A stretch of 14,457 nt of DNA from an uncultured Chloroflexota bacterium (GTDB lineage: Bacteria > Chloroflexota > Limnocylindria > Limnocylindrales > CSP1-4), in assembly GCA_903930745.1 (NCBI GenBank), contig CAIYZX010000498.1, positions 1 to 14,457 on the forward strand, written 5' to 3'. This document shows positions 1 to 6,562 of the stretch, one piece after another. Every line of letters begins with the position of its first letter. Position 1 is the stretch's first letter. The notes below the pieces were generated by a model, which was given only the letters and a program-made list of their open reading frames with translations, made no database searches and was not told the origin of the DNA. Position numbers and translations under genes: made by a program.

Positions 1-102
1 CGCGCCGAAGAGGAGCGGGACGGCGAGAAGGGCGACGAGCACCCGGCGGCCGATGGAGCGGCGGCCCCGCGGAAAGCGCTGGCGGGTGTCCAGACTGGTC
101 AA
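1..102 (-). CDS. N-terminus of an exported or membrane protein, cut by the left window edge
   Basis: An open frame of 34 codons runs from a TTG at 102-100 off the left edge. The predicted peptide starts MTSLDTRQR, has an arginine-rich stretch (RGRRSIGRR) and then a hydrophobic run VLVALLAVPLLFGA. That is the shape of a signal peptide or first membrane helix. No ATG lies in this frame upstream. A GAGATGAGG stretch about 11 nt before the TTG could serve as a weak ribosome binding site. A 13-codon reading frame (ATG at 140-138) ends in a TGA that overlaps the TTG, so translational coupling is possible. The function cannot be judged from so little sequence, and the start is uncertain. Confidence 0.45.
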   Translation of the reverse strand, partial: MTSLDTRQRFPRGRRSIGRRVLVALLAVPLLFGA

Positions 103-218
103 CGAGCTGGCGTCCTCATCTCTGGCGACCGGACGGGCATGACGTGCTCGCCGGCCACCGGACCTGGCGCCGCCCCGAGGGCACATCCCGAGACGACCTG
201 AACCGGTGTTCGATCCGC

Positions 219-227
219 AGTTTAGCA
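219..227 (-). promoter_or_regulatory. Possible extended -10 promoter for the left-edge gene
   Basis: On the minus strand TGC-TAAACT gives an extended -10 (TGn) followed by a 4/6 match to TATAAT. No convincing -35 is seen 17 nt upstream. It would start RNA near 212, giving a leader of about 110 nt before the TTG at 102. This rests on motif reading only. Confidence 0.3.
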
Positions 228-302
228 GCGCGGGCAACCCGCGCCCGGATTCCGCCCCTGGCGAACGGGGGCCGCACGGGCAGGCCCACCGCCCCGGACA
301 TG

Positions 303-343
303 GAACGGCCCGGGTCCGCAGCTACCGCGGACCCGGGCCGTTC
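303..343 (-). terminator. Terminator-type hairpin after the betaine importer operon
   Basis: A perfect 17-bp inverted repeat (303-319 pairing with 327-343) encloses a 7-nt loop at 320-326. It starts 44 nt after the stop codon of the substrate-binding protein gene. No run of T follows on the minus strand, so it is either a U-less GC-rich terminator or an mRNA 3'-end stabiliser. The stem is symmetrical, and no plus-strand gene enters from the left. Confidence 0.75.
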
Positions 344-387
344 ACCCGTTGTCAGGCTGCGAGACGCCCCATCGGGACGTCAACGCG

Positions 388-1443
388 TCAGGGCATCCAG
401 GCGCTCCAGACGTCCTGGTGGCCGTCGATCCAGACCTTCGCCGCATCAAGCGGGTCCATGTTCTGGTTCGTGATGAGGTCCGCCACCTGGTTCTGGTCCG
501 CGTTGGTCCAGTTGAAGTTCTTGATGAACGTCTGGGCGTCGCCGCCCTCGTCCAGCCACGCGGTGCGGGCGATCTTGTTCAGCGTGTACGCCGGGTAGTC
601 GCAGGCAACCTTCTTGAGGTCCGCATCGCAACCCTCGGTCCAGGCGGGCAGGTCAACGTGGACCAGCTTGATCTGGGCCTGGAGCCACTGCGGGTCGTAG
701 AAGTAGCCGATGAGCGGAGTCTGGTTCTTGTCGGCCTGCTGGTAGGCGGTGATGGACGCCGCCTCGGAGCCGGAGAAGACCACCTTGAAGTTGAGGCCAA
801 GGTTGGTGATCAGCGCCTCGTCGTACTGGACGAACGTGGGATCCGCGCCCAGGAACTGGCCCTTGTCGCCGGACTCCGTGGTCTTGAACAGGTCCGCGTA
901 CTTGTTGAGGTTCTCCCAGTTGGTGATGTCCGGGTACTTCTCCGCCATCCAGCCGGGAACGTACCACCCGATGATGCCCTGCACGCCCACCGGCCCCACG
1001 TCCGTGGCCAGCTTGTCCTCGGTGATGTACTTCTTCTCGAGATCCGGGTGGCCCCAGTTCTCGAGGATCACGTCAACCTCGCCGGTCTCGAAGCCCTGCC
1101 AGGCGACCTCCTCGGCCAGGGTGTTCGTGGCGACCTCGTAGCCCATCTGCTGCAGCAGGCACTGCGCCACGGCGACGTTCGCCTCGGCGCCCACCCACTG
1201 GTTGATCATCAGCTGGACCTTGCCCTTGTCGCCGGCGCCCTCGCAGGTCGCGGCGGCCGGAGCCTCCGTCGCCGGGGCCTCGGTGGCGGCCTGCGACTCG
1301 GCGGGCGCGCCGGTGGCCGGAGCCTCCGTCGCGGGGGCGGCGGTGGCGGGCGCCTCGGTGGCGCCGGAACCCTTCGCGCAGCCCGTGACGACCACGGCGG
1401 CCATCGCGAGCCCCAGGAGCATCCGCCTCTTCGTGTGCTGCAT
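388..1443 (-). CDS. opuAC: Glycine betaine/choline-type ABC transporter substrate-binding lipoprotein (OpuAC/ProX family)
   Basis: The product has 351 residues and would capture a quaternary amine outside the cell and hand it to the permease encoded upstream. Residues 1-22 form a lipoprotein signal (MQHTKRRM, a hydrophobic core, then VVTGC with the lipidated cysteine at 22). Residues about 23-69 are a low-complexity Ala/Thr/Glu/Pro tether with repeated ATEAPAT units. The folded domain follows and contains several tryptophan-containing segments typical of betaine-binding proteins (NQWVG, LENWGHPD, IGWYVPGW, GYFYDPQW). Such Trp/Tyr residues form the aromatic cage for trimethylammonium groups in this family. 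The ATG at 1443 was chosen over longer in-frame starts because GGAGGAG lies just upstream and the signal peptide begins there. The gene starts 28 nt after the permease stop, so it is the third gene of the operon. The exact substrate (betaine, choline, carnitine or proline betaine) cannot be read from sequence. Confidence 0.92.
   Translation of the reverse strand: MQHTKRRMLLGLAMAAVVVTGCAKGSGATEAPATAAPATEAPATGAPAESQAATEAPATEAPAAATCEGAGDKGKVQLMINQWVGAEANVAVAQCLLQQMGYEVATNTLAEEVAWQGFETGEVDVILENWGHPDLEKKYITEDKLATDVGPVGVQGIIGWYVPGWMAEKYPDITNWENLNKYADLFKTTESGDKGQFLGADPTFVQYDEALITNLGLNFKVVFSGSEAASITAYQQADKNQTPLIGYFYDPQWLQAQIKLVHVDLPAWTEGCDADLKKVACDYPAYTLNKIARTAWLDEGGDAQTFIKNFNWTNADQNQVADLITNQNMDPLDAAKVWIDGHQDVWSAWMP
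1255..1332 (-). repeat. Direct repeat encoding the lipoprotein tether
   Basis: An 18-bp segment reading ggccggagcctccgtcgc on the plus strand occurs at 1255-1272 and again exactly 60 bp later at 1315-1332, with degenerate copies between. It encodes ATEAPA-type units in the linker of the substrate-binding protein. Such in-frame repeats can change in copy number by slippage, so tether length may vary between strains. Confidence 0.7.
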
Positions 1444-1471
1444 CAGTGCGTCTCCTCCATTGCCGCCGGGC

Positions 1472-3391
1472 TCAGCCGGCGTCCTCTCTGGTGCCGGAAC
1501 GCCGACCACCGGCGCCCTGCGTGATGCGGTCCAGCAGGATGCCCAGGAGCACGATCCCCACGCCGGCCGCGAGGCCCTTGCCGAAGTCCTTGCCCTGGGC
1601 GAACCCGGTGATGACGTCATAGCCCAGCGCGCCCGCGCCCACGAGCGCTCCGATGACCACCATGGAGAGGACCATCACGATCCCCTGGTTGGCGGCCAGC
1701 AGCAGCGCGCGCCGGCTCATGGGCAGCTGCACCTTCCAGAGCAGCTGGTTGGGCGTTGCCCCCGCCGCCGTTGCGGCCTCGATGACCGTGGCGGGGACGG
1801 AGCGGATGCCCACGTCCACCAGGCGGATGACCGGCGGCAGGGCGTAGATGATGGATGCCACGATGGCGGTGAACCGTGACGGGGTGAAGAGCGCGAGGGC
1901 GGGGATCAGGTAGACGAACGCCGGCATGGTCTGCGCCGCGTCCAGGAATGGGCGGAGGCCGGCGCGGAACCGGTCGTGGCGGGCGGTGAGGATTCCCACG
2001 AACAGGCCGATGCCCAGCGTGAGCAGTGTGCCCACCACCACGTTGGCCATGGTCTGCATGCCGTGCTCCCAGAGGCCCAGCACGATGATCAGGATCTCGC
2101 AGGCGGCCACCACGATGGCGGCGCGGCGTCCGGAGACCAGCCAGGCCAGGCCCGCGAGCACCAGCGCCACGATGGGCACCGGCGTCTCCACCAGGATGGA
2201 CTCCAGCGGGTTCAGGACGACGATGGTGATGAGGTCCTTGAAGCCGATGGTGACGGGCTGGAACGTGTCCGTGAACCAGCCCACCGCCCCGTTGACCAGG
2301 TCCCGCGAGGAGAACATGAGGTTCTTGGGAAACTTGGCGGCGTCGATGAACGCGGGCGCGGCGAGCCCCGCCACGATGGCCAGGATCGGCAGGATGACGG
2401 TGACGAGGCGCCCGCCCTTGCGCGGGTGCTGGGCACGGATCCGCGGGTCCAGCCACTCGTCGATGGCGGAGGTCAGGCGGTCCAGGACAATGGCCAGGAT
2501 GACGATGGCGATGCCGGCGTCGAACGCGCCGCCCACGTTGACCTTGGACAGCTCGCGCTGCAGGTTCCGGCCCAGGCCCGGGGCGCCGATGAGGGACGTG
2601 ATGACCACCATCGAGAGGGCCAGCATGATCGTCTGGTTGACCGCGAGACCCAGGGCCCGGCGCGACAGCGGCAGCTGGACCTTCGTCAGCACCTGGCGCT
2701 CCGTGGCGCCCAGGGAGCGGGCGGCCTCCACGGACGCGGGCGCCACCTCCCTGATGCCCAGCGCGGTGATCCGGATGGCGGCTGGGACGGCAAAGATGAG
2801 CGTGGCCACCGTGGCGGGCGCCGTGCCGATCTTGAACAGGAGGGTGATCGGCGTCAGGTACGCGATGGTGGGCATGATCTGCATGAAGTCCAGCACCGGC
2901 GACATGGCGGCGGCCACGCGCGCGTTCCGCCCGGCCCAGATGCCCAGCGGGACGCCGATGACGAGCGCCAGCAGCACTGCGGCGAGCATGATCGCGAGCA
3001 CCTGCATGCTGGGCTCCCAGAGGCCCAGGGCACCAAGGGACGCGAGGCCGAAGCCCGCGAAGAGGCCCAGCCAGAGGCTGCCGAAGGCGAACCCGATGGC
3101 GGTGGCGATCCCGATGACGCCGGGCCAGCCCAGCATCGCGAGCAGCTCGTCGAAGGCGCCAACAAGGTCGTTGATCCCGTTGCGGACCACTTCGAGGAGC
3201 TCGCGGTGGTCGCCCACCCAGTCGCGGACGCCGTTGAGGGCGTTGAAGAGGTCGTAGTCGTCGTTGTGGGGCAGCGTCATGACGCCGCGCAGCAGCGCCC
3301 AGCCCACGACGAGGACCAGCGCGAGGGCGATCCCCACGGTCCGGCGGCTCACGCTGATGCCCACGCTCCGGCTCGCGGAGGCGACTGCCAT
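1472..3391 (-). CDS. opuAB: Glycine betaine/proline betaine ABC transporter permease, two permease domains fused in one chain
   Basis: The product is a 639-residue inner-membrane protein that would form the whole translocation pore of the importer. It contains two complete binding-protein-dependent permease modules. The first has a PVLDFMQIMPTIAYLTP stretch at about 165-181 and an EAA loop at about 222-247 (EAARSLGATERQVLTKVQLP). The second repeats both at about 481-497 and 538-563. The EAA loops contact the ATPase. Usual OpuAB/ProW proteins have a single module of roughly 280-350 residues and act as homodimers, so this chain should be a built-in pseudo-dimer. Its ATG overlaps the TGA of the ATPase gene by one base (TGATG), which implies translational coupling. 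Extra hydrophobic segments lie before each module (residues about 18-36 and 86-125; 328-350 and 405-440). Fused forms occur elsewhere, but the family assignment is firm. Confidence 0.93.
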   Translation of the reverse strand: MAVASASRSVGISVSRRTVGIALALVLVVGWALLRGVMTLPHNDDYDLFNALNGVRDWVGDHRELLEVVRNGINDLVGAFDELLAMLGWPGVIGIATAIGFAFGSLWLGLFAGFGLASLGALGLWEPSMQVLAIMLAAVLLALVIGVPLGIWAGRNARVAAAMSPVLDFMQIMPTIAYLTPITLLFKIGTAPATVATLIFAVPAAIRITALGIREVAPASVEAARSLGATERQVLTKVQLPLSRRALGLAVNQTIMLALSMVVITSLIGAPGLGRNLQRELSKVNVGGAFDAGIAIVILAIVLDRLTSAIDEWLDPRIRAQHPRKGGRLVTVILPILAIVAGLAAPAFIDAAKFPKNLMFSSRDLVNGAVGWFTDTFQPVTIGFKDLITIVVLNPLESILVETPVPIVALVLAGLAWLVSGRRAAIVVAACEILIIVLGLWEHGMQTMANVVVGTLLTLGIGLFVGILTARHDRFRAGLRPFLDAAQTMPAFVYLIPALALFTPSRFTAIVASIIYALPPVIRLVDVGIRSVPATVIEAATAAGATPNQLLWKVQLPMSRRALLLAANQGIVMVLSMVVIGALVGAGALGYDVITGFAQGKDFGKGLAAGVGIVLLGILLDRITQGAGGRRSGTREDAG

Positions 3392-4491
3392 CAGGCGGCG
3401 TCCGGCTCGAAGCCGGCGATGGCGCCGAGGATCTGCGTGCGGTCCACCATGCCCACGAGCTTCCCGTCCTGGACGACACGGATGGGCCTGGAGGTCTCCG
3501 CGGCCGCGTGGACGGCGTGGCGGATCACGGTGGAGGCATCGAACTCCGGGCCGTCCAGCGCGTCCGTCTCACGGACCTCGCGCTTGATCCAGCCCAGCGT
3601 GAGGACGTAGGACTTGGGGACGTCCTGGACGAAGTCCGCGACGTAGTCGTCCGCGGGCGCGCCCACGATCTCCTCCGGCCGGCCGACCTGGACGATGGCC
3701 CCGTTGCGCATGATCGCCACGTGGTCGCCCAGCTTGAGCGCCTCGGACAGGTCGTGGGTGATGAAGACCATCGTCTTGCCCACCTCGTGGTGGAGACGGA
3801 TGACCTCGTTCTGCATGTCGCGGCGGATGAGCGGGTCCAGGGCGCTGAACGGCTCGTCGAAGAAGAGGACCTCCGGGTCCACGGCGAGGGCGCGGGCGAG
3901 GCCAACGCGCTGCTGCATGCCGCCGGAGAGCTGGTCCGGGTAGCGGTCCGCCTGGCCGTCCAGGCCCACGAGGCCCAGGAGCTGGGCGGCGCGATCGCGG
4001 CGCGCCTTGCGGTCCTCGCCCCGGACCTCCAGGCCGAACGCAACGTTGTCGATGACGCGCCGGTGCGGCAGCAGACCGAAGTGCTGGAAGACCATTGACA
4101 TCCGGTGGCGCCGCAGCTCCCGGAGGCGGGAGGCGCTCGCGGTGCGGATGTCCTCGCCGTCCAGCAGGACCTGGCCGGCCGTGGGCTCGATGAGGCGGGT
4201 CAGGCAGCGGATCAGCGTGGACTTGCCGGAGCCGGACAGGCCCATGACCACGAAGACCTCGCCCGGGCGGACGTCGAACGAGACGTCGCGGACGGCGATG
4301 TTGGACCCGTGCTGCTCGCGCAGCTCGTCACGGCTGAGACCGGCCAGCGGCGTGCCGATCACCTTGTGCTCCGCGGGGCCGAAGACCTTCCAGAGGCCGT
4401 TGACGCTGATCGCGGCCTTGCCATCCGCGTTCGCGGCGCGCGGCGGCGCGGCAGTGCCAAGCGGCGCGGGGGCGGGGAACTCGGCGGTCAC
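3391..4491 (-). CDS. opuAA: Glycine betaine/proline betaine ABC transporter ATP-binding protein (OpuAA/ProV family)
   Basis: This 366-residue cytoplasmic ATPase would drive the importer. Visible motifs are Walker A GLSGSGKST (84-92), the Q-loop glutamine in FQHFG (136), the ABC signature LSGGMQQR (188-195), Walker B VLFFDEP (208-214) and the switch histidine in ITHD (246). The N-terminal block VNGLWKVFGP and the LxREQHGSNIAVRDVSF-like segment are typical of ProV/OpuAA. After residue about 290 there is only one recognisable CBS-type unit (about 320-360), whereas OpuA-type ATPases usually carry two CBS units that sense ionic strength or cyclic-di-AMP. The start is a GTG at 4491-4489, preceded by GGAGG with a 5-nt gap. 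It is the first gene of the operon and lies behind an unusually structured leader. Confidence 0.94.
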   Translation of the reverse strand: MTAEFPAPAPLGTAAPPRAANADGKAAISVNGLWKVFGPAEHKVIGTPLAGLSRDELREQHGSNIAVRDVSFDVRPGEVFVVMGLSGSGKSTLIRCLTRLIEPTAGQVLLDGEDIRTASASRLRELRRHRMSMVFQHFGLLPHRRVIDNVAFGLEVRGEDRKARRDRAAQLLGLVGLDGQADRYPDQLSGGMQQRVGLARALAVDPEVLFFDEPFSALDPLIRRDMQNEVIRLHHEVGKTMVFITHDLSEALKLGDHVAIMRNGAIVQVGRPEEIVGAPADDYVADFVQDVPKSYVLTLGWIKREVRETDALDGPEFDASTVIRHAVHAAAETSRPIRVVQDGKLVGMVDRTQILGAIAGFEPDAA

Positions 4492-4588
4492 GCGGACCTC
4501 CGGCGGGTGCGCGGGGACGTGGGTGCCTGCGGCACGGGTCTGGCTCCTCCTCCAAACCCCACGCGGCGGCTGCTCCGCGTGAGTCCGC
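4492..4588 (-). promoter_or_regulatory. Structured leader of the betaine importer operon, riboswitch-like candidate
   Basis: Read on the minus strand, three hairpins follow each other with no spacer. The first is CACGCGG/CCGCGTG (4581-4575 with 4566-4560, 8-nt loop). The second is GGGTTTGG/CCAGACCC (4559-4552 with 4543-4536, one G-T pair, loop AGGAGGAG). The third is GTGCC/GGCAC (4535-4531 with 4527-4523, 3-nt loop). The flanks GCGGAC (4588-4583) and GTCCGC (4497-4492) are perfectly complementary and would close a multi-branch junction directly before the GTG start. This closing stem takes up the last G of the GGAGG ribosome binding site. It matches no RNA family I can name. In such GC-rich DNA some pairing arises by chance. 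The predicted transcription start near 4585 would also cut into the 5' strand of the closing stem. Confidence 0.5.
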
Positions 4589-4590
4589 CC

Positions 4591-4619
4591 AGTATGACGG
4601 GGCCGGGCTCGCGTGTCGC
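4591..4619 (-). promoter_or_regulatory. Promoter of the betaine importer operon
   Basis: On the minus strand a -35-like GCGACA (4619-4614) and a -10-like CATACT (4596-4591) are separated by exactly 17 nt. Each matches the sigma-70 consensus at 4 of 6 positions. The start of transcription would fall near 4585-4584, about 93 nt before the GTG. It is the best-matched two-box promoter in the window. Confidence 0.5.
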
Positions 4620-4674
4620 CTCCTGCTCGCGGGCTGGGACGCGCGCGGCATCCGGCGGGCGCAGGGCCTGCGGG

Positions 4675-5421
4675 TCAGGCGCCCGGCATCTCCACGTCCA
4701 CGCCCAGGCGGGCCCCAAGGCGCCCCATGGCGGTGGCCAGCTCGCCGTACCCGGTGCGCCGGTGCTCGAAGGCCAGGCCCAGGCGGTCCGCGGCGGCGCG
4801 CGCCCTCGCCATCAGGTCCTCGTCGTCACGCTGGGAGAGGTAGACGAGGCGGCTGTAGTTGGAGAAGTAGAGCTCCGCCAGGTCCGGTCGGGTGTCCATG
4901 CCCAGGCCGCGGATCACGAGGCTCTCGAAGCTCCGGGCCAGGAAGTCCGTGAGATAGAAGGTGCCCGGGTTCTCATCGTGGATCGCCTGCCACTCCGGCA
5001 GGCCGGCGTAGAACGCGTAGCAGTGCGCCCCCGGCAACCGGTCCACGCCGTGCCGTTCCAGGACCGTGTCCAGCGCCCCCGCCGTGCCGCAGTCCGCGTA
5101 GGCCAGGAACGTGTGCTCGTAGCCGTCCTTGAGCTCGTCCAGCGCCCGGTCCACCTCCGCGGGGATCTCGCCCGGGAGGTTGTGCAGGGACGCCGGGAGA
5201 CACCGGACCTCCACGTGGTCCAGGCGGTTGACCCGGACCAGCTCCAGGAGCTCCTGCGCCAGGGCGCCGCAACCAAGGACCAGCGTGGTGGCGCCGTCGC
5301 GCGGCGGCCGCGCGGGCGTGCGGGGACGATCGTCGGCGGAGGGCGCGGCGGCGCGGCGGCGGGAGCGGACGCGCGAGGGGCGCGGCGAGGGAACGGCCAT
5401 GGGACCCGTATGGTGCGCCAT
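4675..5421 (-). CDS. DUF1638 family protein
   Basis: The product has 248 residues from the ATG at 5421. GTG 5442 and ATG 5400 are in-frame alternatives and none has a clear ribosome binding site. A basic, Pro/Arg-rich N-terminus of about 45 residues precedes the conserved domain. That domain shows the segments I associate with DUF1638: LGCGALAQEL, CLPASLHNLP, LAYADCGTAG, GAHCYAFYAG, and GTFYLTDFLARSFESLVIRG. The four cysteines in these blocks could bind metal or a cofactor. The molecular function is not established. From memory, family members are often encoded beside corrinoid proteins and MttB-type methylamine/betaine methyltransferases, which would fit the adjacent betaine importer. It is divergent from the sulfotransferase gene, and its promoter appears to overlap that gene's promoter. 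It may be co-regulated with, but is not co-transcribed with, the importer, which has its own promoter. Confidence 0.8.
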   Translation of the reverse strand: MAHHTGPMAVPSPRPSRVRSRRRAAAPSADDRPRTPARPPRDGATTLVLGCGALAQELLELVRVNRLDHVEVRCLPASLHNLPGEIPAEVDRALDELKDGYEHTFLAYADCGTAGALDTVLERHGVDRLPGAHCYAFYAGLPEWQAIHDENPGTFYLTDFLARSFESLVIRGLGMDTRPDLAELYFSNYSRLVYLSQRDDEDLMARARAAADRLGLAFEHRRTGYGELATAMGRLGARLGVDVEMPGA

Positions 5422-5459
5422 CCGGGCGATTCCAGCCCGCACGACCCTGCCCTGGCACC

Positions 5460-5465
5460 ATGCTA
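5460..5465 (-). promoter_or_regulatory. -10 element for the DUF1638 gene
   Basis: Minus-strand TAGCAT (5465-5460) matches TATAAT at 4 of 6 positions and is the same hexamer as the one before betA. Transcription would start near 5453, about 11 nt before GTG 5442 and 32 nt before ATG 5421. It overlaps the plus-strand -10 of the sulfotransferase gene. Confidence 0.4.
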
Positions 5466-5469
5466 GATT
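5461..5469 (+). promoter_or_regulatory. Extended -10 promoter of the sulfotransferase gene, leaderless
   Basis: TGC-TAGATT is an extended -10 element with a 4/6 match to TATAAT. Seven bases separate it from the ATG at 5477, so the first transcribed base should be at or next to the start codon. No ribosome binding site is visible, which fits a leaderless mRNA. Confidence 0.5.
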
Positions 5470-5476
5470 CCCACGG

Positions 5477-6442
5477 ATGCCTCACCGGGGACTTCCCGCA
5501 GAGCCCGAGAGCGAGTTCGCCCCGCAGCACGTCGTCCTGCCGGAGGCGATCTTCGTGTCAGGCGTGCCGCGAAGTGGGACCACCCTGGTCCGTGAGATCC
5601 TCGGCAAGCACTCCCTCGTAGCCATCGCCACCGAGAACCACTACATGGGCTACCTGGTGCCACGGCCCGGCGCCCGTCGCCTCGTGGTCCGGTGGGGGGA
5701 CCCGCACGATGACGCTGCCATTCAGCGGATGCTGGACCAGCTGTACCGGGAATCCACGGACAACCCGTTCAACCGCCGCGGCGCGTTCTGGAAGTGGATC
5801 CGGCGCAACGTGTCGCGACCGGTGGCAGAGCAGGACCTGCTGGCCACGGATCGCTCCGAGGCCGAGCTCTACCGCGCGTTCCTGCGCATGTACGCTCGGC
5901 AGCTTGGCAAGATCGTGATCGGCGAGAAGACGCCGGCGCACATCGCCTGGGCACACGAGCTGCTCGCCTGGTACCCCACGGCGCGGGCGGTCCACGTGCT
6001 CCGCGACCCGCGGGCCGTCTTCACCTCCGAGCTCAAGCGGCGTACCACGGGTGCGGTGGAGCCCGCGTACCGTCTCCTGGCACGGCTTCCGCCGGTGCTC
6101 CACGTCTGGGTCGCCATCCACGTCGCGTGGACATGGAACCGGGCCGTCGGGGCCCACCGCAACCTGGCGGCAGGCCACCCCAACCGCTACATGCTCCTCC
6201 GATTCGAGGACCTGGTGAGCGACCCGGACACGCGGATCCCCGCCCTCTGCCGCTGGCTTGGCCTGGAGTTCGAACCCGAGATGATGGAGCAGGAGGTGGT
6301 CTCCCGCGGCGATCACCAGGGCGAGACGGGTTTCGACCGGGGCGCGGTGGACCGGTGGCGGACCCGGATGCTGCCCCGGAACGAGCGGCTGATCTGCTGG
6401 CTGGTGGGCGGGCGGCTCACGGAGATGGGGTACCGGCGCTAG
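5477..6442 (+). CDS. PAPS-dependent sulfotransferase (Sulfotransfer_3-like)
   Basis: The 321-residue cytoplasmic enzyme would transfer a sulfuryl group from PAPS to an unknown acceptor. The 5'-phosphosulfate binding loop PRSGTTL is at 31-37. GEKTP is at 149-153, and the 3'-phosphate binding segment LRDPRAVFTS is at 175-184. LRFEDLVSDP at 241-250 and a C-terminal LGLEFEP segment complete the family pattern. The length is normal. The ATG at 5477 was chosen because it directly precedes the PAPS domain and lies 7 nt after a -10 element; longer in-frame starts run through the divergent gene. It is a single-gene unit ending in a hairpin region. The acceptor could be a polysaccharide, a lipid or a small metabolite, and the neighbours do not settle this. 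Confidence 0.88.
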   Translation: MPHRGLPAEPESEFAPQHVVLPEAIFVSGVPRSGTTLVREILGKHSLVAIATENHYMGYLVPRPGARRLVVRWGDPHDDAAIQRMLDQLYRESTDNPFNRRGAFWKWIRRNVSRPVAEQDLLATDRSEAELYRAFLRMYARQLGKIVIGEKTPAHIAWAHELLAWYPTARAVHVLRDPRAVFTSELKRRTTGAVEPAYRLLARLPPVLHVWVAIHVAWTWNRAVGAHRNLAAGHPNRYMLLRFEDLVSDPDTRIPALCRWLGLEFEPEMMEQEVVSRGDHQGETGFDRGAVDRWRTRMLPRNERLICWLVGGRLTEMGYRR

Positions 6443-6494
6443 GCGGCCAGACCGTCTCTCCGGCGGGACACCACGGCATCGATCGGCCCGCGCG

Positions 6495-6527
6495 GGACAG
6501 CGCACTCCATCTCGGACAGCGCTGTCC
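6495..6527. promoter_or_regulatory. 14-bp perfect palindrome with an extra half-site
   Basis: GGACAGCGCTGTCC at 6514-6527 is a perfect palindrome. A further direct copy of its left half, GGACAGCGC, lies 19 bp upstream at 6495-6503. The site sits between two convergent genes, where an operator is unexpected. It may be a regulator binding site, part of a small transcript, or a structural element. Confidence 0.35.
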
Positions 6528-6562
6528 AGCCCAGGCCGGCTCGCCTTGGAGGAGGATCATCC

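Noticed and set aside
1444..1620. Longer N-terminus for the substrate-binding lipoprotein
   Set aside because: It would overlap the permease gene and bury the lipoprotein signal. GGAGGAG supports the start at 1443.
1976..3610. Long plus-strand reading frame of 544 codons opposite the permease and ATPase genes
   Set aside because: It is a GC-rich shadow with runs of His, Asp, Gly and Arg and no domain. The minus strand has clear ABC transporter motifs throughout.
4492..4588. Known riboswitch classes (glycine, SAM, SAH, guanidine, ZTP, cobalamin) for the importer leader
   Set aside because: I could not find their conserved core sequences. The leader is therefore kept only as an unnamed candidate.
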